From the NCBI RefSeq assembly GCF_001590795.1, contig NZ_JXDL01000001.1:5973904-6037903 (forward strand): DNA of 64,000 nucleotides, in the 5' to 3' direction. This stretch comes from Bradyrhizobium sp. AT1. Lineage in GTDB: Bacteria; Pseudomonadota; Alphaproteobacteria; Rhizobiales; Xanthobacteraceae. Every line of letters begins with the position of its first letter. Position 1 is the stretch's first letter. Of the stretch, positions 48,179-56,152 are shown piece after piece. The notes under the pieces are model-generated. The model made no database searches. It worked only from the letters and a program-made list of their open reading frames with translations, and was not told where the DNA came from. A program made the position numbers and the translations under genes.

Positions 48179-49708
48179 ATGGATAGATCGTTCGTCATTG
48201 CGCAGATTTCCGATCTGCATCTGGACGGCTCTGGCCGGCTGCTTGCGACGATCGAGGCGCTCAGGGCCGCTCTCCGCGAGAGGATGGCGGACCTTGCCGA
48301 TGTTCCCGATCGCATCCTGCTGATCACGGGGGATCTTGTAGACGATCCGACGCCGCGCGCGCTCGACGAAGCGCTGGCCGTCATCGGGTCCTTCCGACAG
48401 ACCGGACTGTTTACGGACATCCAGGCCGTTGCCGGCAATCACGACGTCAAGCGGCCGAGCCAGCGGACCGGCCGTCACGACGTCTATGATTACCTGCATC
48501 TGCCGCGGACCTCGAAGAGCGTCTATTACCGGCAGGCCGGTCTCGACCTCGTGCTGCTGGATTCCAACCGCGCAAGCCTGACGACGCTTGCAAGCGGCCA
48601 TATCGATGAGGGCGCGTACAAGGCGATGGTCGCGGATTCCGCCCGGCTGAGCGTCGAGCTCGCGGGCAGCACGGGTTCTGCGGGGCGTGCCGGCTATGCC
48701 GAACCGGCAGAAAACCTGGTGCGCGTGCTGGCCCTGCATCATCATCCGCTGCCGCAGGCGACGGGAGAAGGAAAGCGCTTTCTCGGCGTGCCCGACGAGC
48801 CGCTGATGTATCTGGCAGCGCCCGGAACCTTTCTGGAGGCGGCGACCTCCCTCAACGTCAATCTGGTGCTGCACGGTCACCGGCATGTCGAGGGGCTGAC
48901 CCGTTATTCCATCCCCGATCCGCGCGCGACCTCGAGCGCGAGCGGCGAAGCGTTCTGGCGCACGATCTACGTGCTCTCCTGTCCATCCTCGACCGGGCAG
49001 GCCGGCGACGATGCCGGCTTCAACATCATCCATTTCGGTCCCACGTCCCATGCCGGCCGCACGGAGCACCAGTTCGCGATCGCACGCTATTCCAGGCCGC
49101 GCAAGGATGTCGCTTTCAGGCTGCTCGATTCGAACCTGCCGGACGGGATCATCAGGCTGCCGGCAGGGCGGGACTTTTCCCGTGATCCGGCGGTCCAGTC
49201 GGCGATCGAGATCGCCTCATGCGCTCAAGTGAAGTGGGATCAGGTCGCAGTGATCGCCTCCCGGTTGTTCATGCGTCGCGGCTTCTATGATGAAGCCCAG
49301 CCGGACTGGGCAAGCGCGTTCTACACTTACGTCGTCTCGTCTCATGCCTGGACGGACCTCGAAGGCAAGCTCGCGAGGTCCGGGCCGAGGTCCGATATCG
49401 ACGCTTTGTCCGCGGTGAGAGCGCTTCTCGATCGATTGATCGCGCAATCCGCCGGCGTGCTCGGCGTCGACCGCGCGCAGCTCCATGAGCTCAACCGCAG
49501 GCGTTCGATCAACCGTGATGATTTCCTGCGCCAGCTGCCGAGGCTGTCCGGCGCGGGTGTCGATGCTCGGCAGCCGGCGCTGCAAAGGCGGCAATTGCTG
49601 CGCGACCTGAACGAACGGCTGAGGGTGCTCGGCCTCGAGCTGGATCTCGGCGGTGAGGCGCCGCCGCAGACGTCACAGTGGGAGGTTGGGGCCGGGAAGC
49701 GGCGTTAA
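48179..49708 (+). CDS. calcineurin-like metallophosphoesterase with an unidentified C-terminal domain
   Basis: A 509-residue protein. Residues 1-300 are a metallophosphoesterase with all metal motifs: DLHLD (D12, H14), GDLVDD, GNHDVK, a HHHP histidine cluster and HGHRH. From about residue 320 comes a 190-residue region I cannot assign (starting RKDVAFRLLDSNLPDG; helical stretches FYTYVVSSHAWTDLEGKLA and ALLDRLIAQSAGVLGVDRAQLHELNRRR). The start at 48179 gives the beta-strand directly before D12. The substrate may be a nucleotide, nucleic acid or phosphoprotein. No partner gene is obvious; its stop overlaps a palindrome before tadD. Confidence 0.8.
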   Translation: MDRSFVIAQISDLHLDGSGRLLATIEALRAALRERMADLADVPDRILLITGDLVDDPTPRALDEALAVIGSFRQTGLFTDIQAVAGNHDVKRPSQRTGRHDVYDYLHLPRTSKSVYYRQAGLDLVLLDSNRASLTTLASGHIDEGAYKAMVADSARLSVELAGSTGSAGRAGYAEPAENLVRVLALHHHPLPQATGEGKRFLGVPDEPLMYLAAPGTFLEAATSLNVNLVLHGHRHVEGLTRYSIPDPRATSSASGEAFWRTIYVLSCPSSTGQAGDDAGFNIIHFGPTSHAGRTEHQFAIARYSRPRKDVAFRLLDSNLPDGIIRLPAGRDFSRDPAVQSAIEIASCAQVKWDQVAVIASRLFMRRGFYDEAQPDWASAFYTYVVSSHAWTDLEGKLARSGPRSDIDALSAVRALLDRLIAQSAGVLGVDRAQLHELNRRRSINRDDFLRQLPRLSGAGVDARQPALQRRQLLRDLNERLRVLGLELDLGGEAPPQTSQWEVGAGKRR

Positions 49709-49726
49709 CCCGCCGTTAGGGTTAAC
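49704..49726. promoter_or_regulatory. palindrome containing a CtrA-like box, upstream of the TPR lipoprotein gene
   Basis: GTTAACCC-N7-GGGTTAAC is an 8-bp perfect inverted repeat overlapping the phosphoesterase stop. Within it TTAA-CCCGCCG-TTAG (49705-49719) matches the CtrA consensus TTAA-N7-TTAA at 7 of 8 bases, 61 bp before the tadD-like start. It could also fold as a weak terminator. Confidence 0.45.
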
Positions 49727-49779
49727 AGTCTATTGCTGGCGCGTTCGGCTCGATCAATCGGCTCGAGAGTCAAGGCGTC

Positions 49780-50610
49780 ATGCGTCAACGGTTCAGTCCT
49801 GCCAGGCTTCTTGCGTCCACCTCGGTGGCCGCGGCATTGGCCATGGGCCTCGGCGGCTGCACGGCCATGTCGAAACTCTCCGAAGTGACGGGCTCGGTCG
49901 GCGGCCCACGGGCGGAGGCACCTCTCACCGATCGCGCACCCGCCGATCCGGTGCGTGCCGTCGAGGTCTATGGCGAACGCTACCGCGCTAATCCCAAGGA
50001 CGCTGACGCCGCGCTTGCCTATGGTCAGGCCTTGCGCGCCAACGGCCAGCGCGCCCAGGCCGCCGCCGTGCTCGAGCAGGCGACCATTGCCAATCCCGGC
50101 AACAAGGCCCTGCTCGCCCTGTACGGCCGCGCCCTCGCCGACAACGGCAATTTCCAGCAGGCCTACGACGTCCTGTCGAAAGCGCATTCGCCCGACAATC
50201 CCGACTGGCGCCTGCTCTCGGTGCAGGGCACTGCGCTGGACCAGATGGGCCGTCACGAGGAAGCCCGTTCCTATTACGCGAGCGCGCTCAAAATCGCGCC
50301 GGGCGATCCCGGCGTGCTCTCCAATCTCGGCCTGTCCTACATGTTGTCGAGAGATCTTCCGAAGGCCGAAGAGGTGCTGCGGCAGGCCTACGCCTCGCCG
50401 CGCGCGAGCACGCGTGTGAGGCAGAATCTCGGCCTCGTCGTCGGTCTTCAGGGCCGCTTTGCGGAGGCCGAGACCATCGTGAAGGCAGATCTGCCGCCGG
50501 ACCAGGCCGCGGCCAACGTCGCCTATCTCAAGGAAATGCTCAGCCGCAGCGAGGGCCCGCGCGGCGCGCCGAAGCGGATGCCCGTCGCCTCGCTCAGCCA
50601 GGCCGACTGA
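49780..50610 (+). CDS. tadD: TPR lipoprotein of the Tad pilus locus (TadD type)
   Basis: A 276-residue lipoprotein with signal peptide and lipobox (LGLGGC type, Cys about 28) followed by tetratricopeptide repeats from about residue 55 (AVEVYGERYRANPKDADAALAYGQAL; ...RALADNGNFQQAYDVLSKA; SLGLSYML-type helices). TadD-like TPR lipoproteins act as pilotins for the Tad secretin in the outer membrane. It is plus-strand, convergent with tadC, with a CtrA-like box in front. Confidence 0.82.
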   Translation: MRQRFSPARLLASTSVAAALAMGLGGCTAMSKLSEVTGSVGGPRAEAPLTDRAPADPVRAVEVYGERYRANPKDADAALAYGQALRANGQRAQAAAVLEQATIANPGNKALLALYGRALADNGNFQQAYDVLSKAHSPDNPDWRLLSVQGTALDQMGRHEEARSYYASALKIAPGDPGVLSNLGLSYMLSRDLPKAEEVLRQAYASPRASTRVRQNLGLVVGLQGRFAEAETIVKADLPPDQAAANVAYLKEMLSRSEGPRGAPKRMPVASLSQAD

Positions 50611-50637
50611 TCAGATCATCCCTTAGAGCCTGTGGCG

Positions 50638-50661
50638 GGAGCGAACCGCGCGGTTCGCTCC
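50638..50661. terminator. bidirectional hairpin between convergent tadD and tadC
   Basis: GGAGCGAACCG-CG-CGGTTCGCTCC is an 11-bp perfect stem between the two stop codons. There is no T-run. Confidence 0.6.
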
Positions 50662-50664
50662 GCC

Positions 50665-51639
50665 TCAATGCAGCTCTGTGATCTTGATGCCGGTCGGCCC
50701 GAGGATGACGACGAACAGCACCGGCAGGAAGAACAGGATCATCGGCACCGTCAGCTTCGGCGGCAGGGCGGCCGCCTTCTTCTCGGCCTCGTTCATGCGC
50801 ATGTCGCGGTTTTCCTGCGCCATGACGCGCAAGGAATGCCCGAGCGGGGTGCCGTAGCGCTCCGCCTGCTGAAGCGCGAGACACACCGACTTGACACCCT
50901 CGAGCCCGGTGCGTCGCGCCAGGTTCTCATAGGCAACCTTGCGGTCCTGCAGATAGGACAGTTCGGCCGTGGTCAGCGTGAACTCTTCGGACAGCGCGAT
51001 CGACTGTCCCACGATCTCGGTGGCGACTTTCCGGAACGCCATCTCGACTGACATGCCGGATTCGATGCAGATCAGGAGCAAATCGAGCGCATCCGGAAAG
51101 GCGCGCTTGATCGAGAGCTGCCGCTTGGAAATCGCGTTCCTGAGGAACAGCATCGGTGCCTGGAGGCCGAGATAGGCGGCGCCGACGCAGATGCCGATCT
51201 TGATCGGCATCGCCTGCTCCAGATGCGCGATCCCGAAAACGTAGACGACCGAGCCGATGAAAAGCACGATCGGCGCGACCATGCGGGCAAACAGGAAGGT
51301 GATGTAGGGCGCGTGACCGCGGTAGCCGGCCATGATGAGCTTGTCCCGCGCGGCCTCCTGCGCGAGCCATTTGGTGAGGTTGAAGTCCTCGACGACCTTG
51401 GAGACGAGCTGCTTCGGGGTCTGGCGCAGCGAGACCTTCTCGTTCTTGTGAAGGCGCTCACGCTCGCGCTGCCGGATCCGCTCACGCTCGCTCGCCACCG
51501 CCTTCATGCGCTTGGAGAGACCTTCGCCGGCGAACAGCGGCATCACCAGCGTATACACCGTGGCACTGGCGGCAATGGCCGCCAGCAGCATGGTCATGAA
51601 GCGAACGTCGTGCAATTTCGAGACGAGGAAGTCGACCAT
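50665..51639 (-). CDS. tadC: Tad pilus inner-membrane platform protein (TadC)
   Basis: A 324-residue type II secretion F-family membrane protein. An N-terminal helix (about 17-36), a long charged cytoplasmic segment (RERERLHKNEKVSLRQTP), two helices, then the T2SSF domain (AFPDALDLLLICIESGMSVEMAFRKVATE) and a final helix near the C-terminus (LTVPMILFFLPVLFVVILGPTGIKI). It forms the assembly platform with TadB. It lies 9 nt after tadB and is the last gene of the minus-strand cpa operon. Confidence 0.9.
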   Translation of the reverse strand: MVDFLVSKLHDVRFMTMLLAAIAASATVYTLVMPLFAGEGLSKRMKAVASERERIRQRERERLHKNEKVSLRQTPKQLVSKVVEDFNLTKWLAQEAARDKLIMAGYRGHAPYITFLFARMVAPIVLFIGSVVYVFGIAHLEQAMPIKIGICVGAAYLGLQAPMLFLRNAISKRQLSIKRAFPDALDLLLICIESGMSVEMAFRKVATEIVGQSIALSEEFTLTTAELSYLQDRKVAYENLARRTGLEGVKSVCLALQQAERYGTPLGHSLRVMAQENRDMRMNEAEKKAAALPPKLTVPMILFFLPVLFVVILGPTGIKITELH

Positions 51640-51648
51640 ACGGCACCG

Positions 51649-52626
51649 TCAGAAATCGAAGTTGATCATCTTCTTCATCACCATGATGCCGATCGACATC
51701 CAGACGACGCAGCCGACCAGCATCAGCTGGCCGGTGGGATGAGTCCAAAGCAGCGAGATGTATTGTGGTGTCGTGAGATAGACGAGGAACATCACGATCG
51801 GCGGCAAGGAGCCGATGATGCCGGCCGAAGCCTTGGCTTCCATCGACATCGCCTGGATCTTTTCCCTCATCTTCTTGCGGTCGCGCAGCACCTTGGAGAG
51901 GTTGCCGAGCGCTTCGGAGAGGTTGCCGCCCGACTTCTGCTGGATCGAGACCACGATGCCGAAGAAATTGGCCTCCGGCAGCGGCATGCGATCGTAGAGC
52001 CGCGAGCAGGCTTCGCCGAGGGGCATGCCGATCGCCTGCGTCTCGATGATCGCCAGAAACTCGCTGCGCAGCGGCTCGGGCGCATCGGCGGCAACGACCT
52101 TGATCGATTCGAACAACGGCAGACCGGCCTTGATGCCGCGGACGATCACGTCGACCGCGTCCGGCAGTGCTGCCAGGAACTTGGTCTCGCGACGCTTCTT
52201 CAGGAAGCTTAACGCCCAGCGCGGCAGGCCCAACCCGCCGGCAAAGGCAAGGCCGGCAGCGCCGATCAGGCCGCCGCCGGAGAACAGGGCGGCTGCGAAG
52301 AACACGCCCGCCACGACGGCGGACACCACCCAGAATTTCTGCGGCGTCCAGTCGAGCCCGGCCTGCGACAGGCGGACGCTGAGCGGAACGCTCTTTTCCT
52401 GCAGGCGGCGCGCTTCGAGATCCTTCAGCGTCGTCTCGACCTGCTCGCGGCGCGAACGCTGAGTCTTTTCGGCCTGGCGTGCCGTGGGCGCCTCGGTGCG
52501 CGAGATCGAGGCACGGCGGCTTTCCGCCTTTCGTTCCCCGGACAGCAGCGGATAGAGGAAGACCCAGGCGATGCCGCCCACCGCTGCGGTGGCGAGGAAT
52601 GCGAGGGCGAGGACCTGCATGTTCAT
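51649..52626 (-). CDS. tadB: Tad pilus inner-membrane platform protein (TadB)
   Basis: A 325-residue T2SSF-family protein. The start at 52626 (MNMQVLALAFLATAAVGG) gives an N-terminal membrane helix; a charged stretch (RISRTEAPTARQAEKTQRSRR) follows, then two helices, the T2SSF domain (FLAALPDAVDVIVRGIKAGLPLFESIKVVA) and a C-terminal helix pair. It sits 16 nt after cpaF. TadB and TadC are the membrane platform on which the ATPase acts. Confidence 0.9.
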   Translation of the reverse strand: MNMQVLALAFLATAAVGGIAWVFLYPLLSGERKAESRRASISRTEAPTARQAEKTQRSRREQVETTLKDLEARRLQEKSVPLSVRLSQAGLDWTPQKFWVVSAVVAGVFFAAALFSGGGLIGAAGLAFAGGLGLPRWALSFLKKRRETKFLAALPDAVDVIVRGIKAGLPLFESIKVVAADAPEPLRSEFLAIIETQAIGMPLGEACSRLYDRMPLPEANFFGIVVSIQQKSGGNLSEALGNLSKVLRDRKKMREKIQAMSMEAKASAGIIGSLPPIVMFLVYLTTPQYISLLWTHPTGQLMLVGCVVWMSIGIMVMKKMINFDF

Positions 52627-52642
52627 GGCGGTGCTGACCTGC

Positions 52643-53944
52643 TCACGTCGTCGGCTTGACTTCCGCGGCGTCCAACGCAGCGGCAAGGCGCTTCTCGTCG
52701 CCGTAATAGCGGGCGCGTTCCCAGAACTTCGGGCGGCCGATGCCGGTCGAGCGGTGCCGGCCGATGATCTTCCCGTTGGCGTCCTCGCCGACCATGTCGT
52801 AGAGGAAGACGTCCTGGGTGATGATGGTGTCGCCTTCCATGCCCATCACCTCGGTGATGTGGGTGATGCGGCGTGAGCCGTCGCGCAGGCGCGCGGCCTG
52901 GACGATGACGTCGATCGAGGCGCAGATCATCTCGCGGATGGTGCGCGAGGGGAGCGAAAAGCCGCCCATCGTGATCATGGATTCGCAGCGCGACAGCGCC
53001 TCGCGCGGATTGTTGGCGTGCAGCGTCCCCATCGAGCCGTCGTGGCCGGTGTTCATGGCCTGGAGCAGGTCGAACGCCTCCGGGCCGCGGACTTCGCCGA
53101 CGATGATGCGTTCAGGGCGCATACGCAGGCAGTTGCGCACCAGCTCGCGCATGGTGACCTGACCCTCGCCCTCGATGTTGGGCGGACGGGTTTCCAGCCG
53201 TACCACGTGAGGCTGCTGCAGCTGCAATTCGGCCGCGTCCTCGCAGGTGATGATGCGCTCGTCGTGCTCGATATAGTTGGTGAGACAGTTGAGCAGCGTC
53301 GTCTTGCCCGAGCCGGTACCGCCGGAAATCAGCACGTTGCAGCGGACGCGGCCGATGATCTGGAGGATCTCCGCGCCCTCCGGCGAAATCGCGCCGAACT
53401 TGACCAGCTGATCCAGCGTCAGCTTGTCCTTCTTGAATTTGCGGATGGTGAGCGTCGGGCCGTCGATCGACAGCGGCGGCACGATGGCGTTGACGCGGGA
53501 GCCGTCGGCGAGGCGCGCGTCGCAGATCGGCGAGGATTCGTCGACGCGCCGGCCGACCTGGCTGACGATGCGCTGGCAGATGTTGAGGAGCTGCTGGTTG
53601 TCGCGGAAGCGGATTCCCGTGCGCTGGATCTTGCCGGCGACTTCGATGTAGACGGTGTTGGCGCCGTTGACCATGATGTCGGCGATGTCGTCGCGCGACA
53701 GCAGCGGCTCGAGCGGGCCGTAGCCGAGGACGTCGTTGCAGATGTCGTCGAGCAGTTCCTCCTGCTCGGCGATCGACATCACGATGTTCTTGATCGCGAT
53801 GATCTCGTTGACGATGTCGCGGATTTCCTCGCGCGCGGACTCCGAATCGAGCTTGGCGAGCTGGGCGAGGTCGATCGCTTCGATCAGCGCGCCGAAGATG
53901 GTCGCCTTGACCTCGTAATAATTGTCCGAACGCCGGCTCTCCAT
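52643..53944 (-). CDS. cpaF: Tad pilus ATPase CpaF/TadA (main reading frame)
   Basis: A 433-residue type II/IV secretion ATPase that drives pilus assembly. Walker A GGTGSGKTTLLN is near residue 218; the Asp and His boxes (CEDAAELQLQQPHVVRLETR; GPEAFDLLQAMNTGHDGSMGTLHANNP) are intact. The readable frame begins at ATG 53944 (MESRRSDNYYEVKATIF) but there is no good ribosome site there. The likely true start is GTG 54111, whose 54-residue Pro/Ala-rich leader is in another frame, so one base appears to be missing near 53945-53960. The ATPase core itself is complete. Confidence 0.9.
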   Translation of the reverse strand: MESRRSDNYYEVKATIFGALIEAIDLAQLAKLDSESAREEIRDIVNEIIAIKNIVMSIAEQEELLDDICNDVLGYGPLEPLLSRDDIADIMVNGANTVYIEVAGKIQRTGIRFRDNQQLLNICQRIVSQVGRRVDESSPICDARLADGSRVNAIVPPLSIDGPTLTIRKFKKDKLTLDQLVKFGAISPEGAEILQIIGRVRCNVLISGGTGSGKTTLLNCLTNYIEHDERIITCEDAAELQLQQPHVVRLETRPPNIEGEGQVTMRELVRNCLRMRPERIIVGEVRGPEAFDLLQAMNTGHDGSMGTLHANNPREALSRCESMITMGGFSLPSRTIREMICASIDVIVQAARLRDGSRRITHITEVMGMEGDTIITQDVFLYDMVGEDANGKIIGRHRSTGIGRPKFWERARYYGDEKRLAAALDAAEVKPTT

Positions 53945-54111
53945 GGCCGGGGCGGCGGCGCCTTGGCAGGAGCAAGCGGCGGGGAGGCGACGGCCGGCGG
54001 CGGCGGCGCGCGCGACACCGTCGGCGCCGAAGCCTGAGCAGGCTCGGGCGACACGGCGCCGGGCTTGGGCGCCCGAAGGTCGGTGTCTGTTCCGCTACGC
54101 TTACCGAACAC
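53945..54111 (-). pseudogene. cpaF: out-of-frame N-terminal leader of CpaF
   Basis: GTG at 54111 follows GGAG at 7-nt spacing, 21 nt after the cpaE stop. It opens a Pro/Ala-rich peptide (MFGKRSGTDTDLRAPKPGA...LAPAKAPPPRP) of the kind that precedes MESRRSDNYYEV in Bradyrhizobium CpaF proteins as I recall them. In this sequence the frame reads CCCCGGCCATGG so that the leader continues out of frame and stops at 53884. One extra base would join the two. It may be a sequencing error in a CCGCCGCCCCGG run, a real mutation, or a recoding site. Confidence 0.7.
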
Positions 54112-54132
54112 TTAACAACTCCATGCGGCGGC

Positions 54133-55401
54133 CTATTTTCCCCGCAACTTGTCAATCAGGGGTGAAAACAGGGACGACTTTTGCTTCTTGGTCTCGCTGC
54201 GGCCGGTGAGGCGCTGGGCGATCTGAAGGAACATCTCGATCGACTTGTGGTTGGCGGAGATCTCCGCGATCATCTGGCCGTTGTTGGCCGCCGAGCCGAA
54301 CACTTGCGGCTCGAACGGAATCGAGACGATCGGCTGGCTCTCGATCGCCTTGGCGAACTCCGCGGCCGCGATTTCGGGTCGCTTGGGCACGCCGACCTGG
54401 TTCAGGCAGTAGAGCGGCGGCCGGTCGTTGGGGCGCGCGGCCTTCAAAAGATCGAACAGGTTCTTGGTATTGCGCAGATTGGCGAGGTCGGGGGCGGCCA
54501 CGATCAGGATGTCATCCGCTCCGATCAAGGCGCGCTTGGTCCAGCCCGACCATTGATGCGGAATGTCGAGCACGATGCAAGGCATGGTGGAACGCAGCGT
54601 GTCGAACACGGAATCGAATGCGTCGCTGCCGAAATCATAGACCCGGTCGAGCGTCGCCGGTGCCGCCAGCAGGCTGAGATGGTCGGTGCATTTCGACAGC
54701 AGGCGGTCGATGAAGGCGGTGTCGACGCGATCGGGTGAGAACACGGCGTCGGCAATGCCCTGCGGCGGATCCTGGTTGTAGTCGAGCCCGGCGGTGCCGA
54801 AGGCGAGGTCGAGATCGGCGACGACGGCGTCCATTGCGAGATCGCGCGCGATCGCCCAGGCCACATTGTGGGAGATGGTGGAAGCCCCGACGCCGCCCTT
54901 GGCCCCGACCACGGCGATGATGCGGCCGACTGCCTTGGCTTCCGGTGCCGAGAACAGGTTGCAGATCGAGCGCACGACGTCGATCGCGCCGACCGGCGCG
55001 AGCACGTAGTCGCTGACGCCGCGGCGCACCAGCTCGCGGTAGAGCGTGACGTCATTGATGCGGCCGATCACGACCACGCGGGTGCCGGCGTCGCAGACGG
55101 TGGCGAGCTGGTCGAGCCCGCTCAAGAGGTCGTTGCGGCCGTCGCTCTCGAGCACGATCACGTTCGGCGTGGGAGCCGAGCGGTAGGCTTCGATCGCGGC
55201 CGCCATGCCGCCCATCTGGATCTTCAGATGGGCCTTGCCGAGGCGGCGGTCCTCGCCGGCCGACTGGACCGCGGCAGCAGTTTCCACGGTCTCGCAAAAG
55301 GCCTGAACGGAGACGCGCGGCGCGGGCGCAATATGCTCCTCGACCGGCGGAGGAGCTGCGTCCGGCTGCTCTTCGTGTGTCTGGCGAGCGTAGCTGATCA
55401 T
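54133..55401 (-). CDS. cpaE: Tad pilus assembly MinD-like ATPase (CpaE/TadZ)
   Basis: A 422-residue protein. The N-terminal 60 residues are low complexity; about 65-165 is a receiver-like domain without full phosphorylation residues; from about 170 a ParA/MinD ATPase with deviant Walker A KGGVGASTISHN and VADLDLAFGTAGLDYNQDP. CpaE/TadZ places the pilus machine at the cell pole. The ATG overlaps the cpaD stop by 4 nt. Confidence 0.9.
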   Translation of the reverse strand: MISYARQTHEEQPDAAPPPVEEHIAPAPRVSVQAFCETVETAAAVQSAGEDRRLGKAHLKIQMGGMAAAIEAYRSAPTPNVIVLESDGRNDLLSGLDQLATVCDAGTRVVVIGRINDVTLYRELVRRGVSDYVLAPVGAIDVVRSICNLFSAPEAKAVGRIIAVVGAKGGVGASTISHNVAWAIARDLAMDAVVADLDLAFGTAGLDYNQDPPQGIADAVFSPDRVDTAFIDRLLSKCTDHLSLLAAPATLDRVYDFGSDAFDSVFDTLRSTMPCIVLDIPHQWSGWTKRALIGADDILIVAAPDLANLRNTKNLFDLLKAARPNDRPPLYCLNQVGVPKRPEIAAAEFAKAIESQPIVSIPFEPQVFGSAANNGQMIAEISANHKSIEMFLQIAQRLTGRSETKKQKSSLFSPLIDKLRGK

Positions 55402-56132
55402 TTGCCGGTGTCGCTGAGTTTGGCCTTGTCGGCGTCGGAATAGGTGGTCGCCGTCGAGAGGCCCTTGCGATACTTCTCGAGACCGGTGATGCGCCTGGCC
55501 GTGTAGGACGGCGTTTCAGGCCGCGGCTGCTCGAGGTCCGACGGGTTGTCGACCATCGCCGCGAGGTTGCGCTGATAGGCGCAACCGTAATTGTAGTAGT
55601 CCTTGTTCTCGAACCAGCTCTTGTTCTTCATCGAAGGACCGATGTCCTCCGGCCACAGGCCGCAAGGACCCGCGACCGCGGCGATCTTGGAATAGGTGAG
55701 CCGGATCGGCGGCAGGAAGCGTTTGTCCTCAGGCTGGTAGGGGCGAACGTTCACGCCGCGCGGCGGTACGCCTGCTCCTGCGAGCATCGCCTGGATTTCA
55801 CGCATCGTGTCCGCGACCGGACGCGCATTGGGCGTGCCGGACGGCACGTCGATACGGATCGCGCCCGTGCCTTCGTACAACCACGCCGATGCGACACCCA
55901 TCACGTCCGCGCGCTGGGCGGCGGTCAATCCGCCGCGGGCATGGCCGACAAAGACGACGATCGAGCGGTTCTGCTCCTCGACCGCGATCGGATGGCGCTT
56001 CTTGTAGTCGTCGGGAATGGAGGCGGTGGCGATTTCGTCGTGCTGGCAGCCGCCGAGCGCAAGCGCCATGCCGACGAGCGCGCCACCGAGGCGGATGGCG
56101 CGTTTGCGAAGCTGGGGTGGTCTTGTGATCAT
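55398..56132 (-). CDS. cpaD: Tad pilus lipoprotein CpaD
   Basis: A 244-residue periplasmic/outer-membrane lipoprotein of the CpaD family. The start at 56132 (MITRPPQLRKRAIRLGG) follows GGGGAT. The lipobox is LALGGC. The CpaD signature region includes DYKKRHPIAVEEQNRSI and a C-terminal FGCAYQRNLAAMVDNPSDLEQPR equivalent (YNYGCAYQRNLAAMV). It lies 20 nt after cpaC and overlaps cpaE. Confidence 0.9.
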   Translation of the reverse strand: MITRPPQLRKRAIRLGGALVGMALALGGCQHDEIATASIPDDYKKRHPIAVEEQNRSIVVFVGHARGGLTAAQRADVMGVASAWLYEGTGAIRIDVPSGTPNARPVADTMREIQAMLAGAGVPPRGVNVRPYQPEDKRFLPPIRLTYSKIAAVAGPCGLWPEDIGPSMKNKSWFENKDYYNYGCAYQRNLAAMVDNPSDLEQPRPETPSYTARRITGLEKYRKGLSTATTYSDADKAKLSDTGK

Positions 56133-56152
56133 CGTGAAATCCCCGTTCCGCC

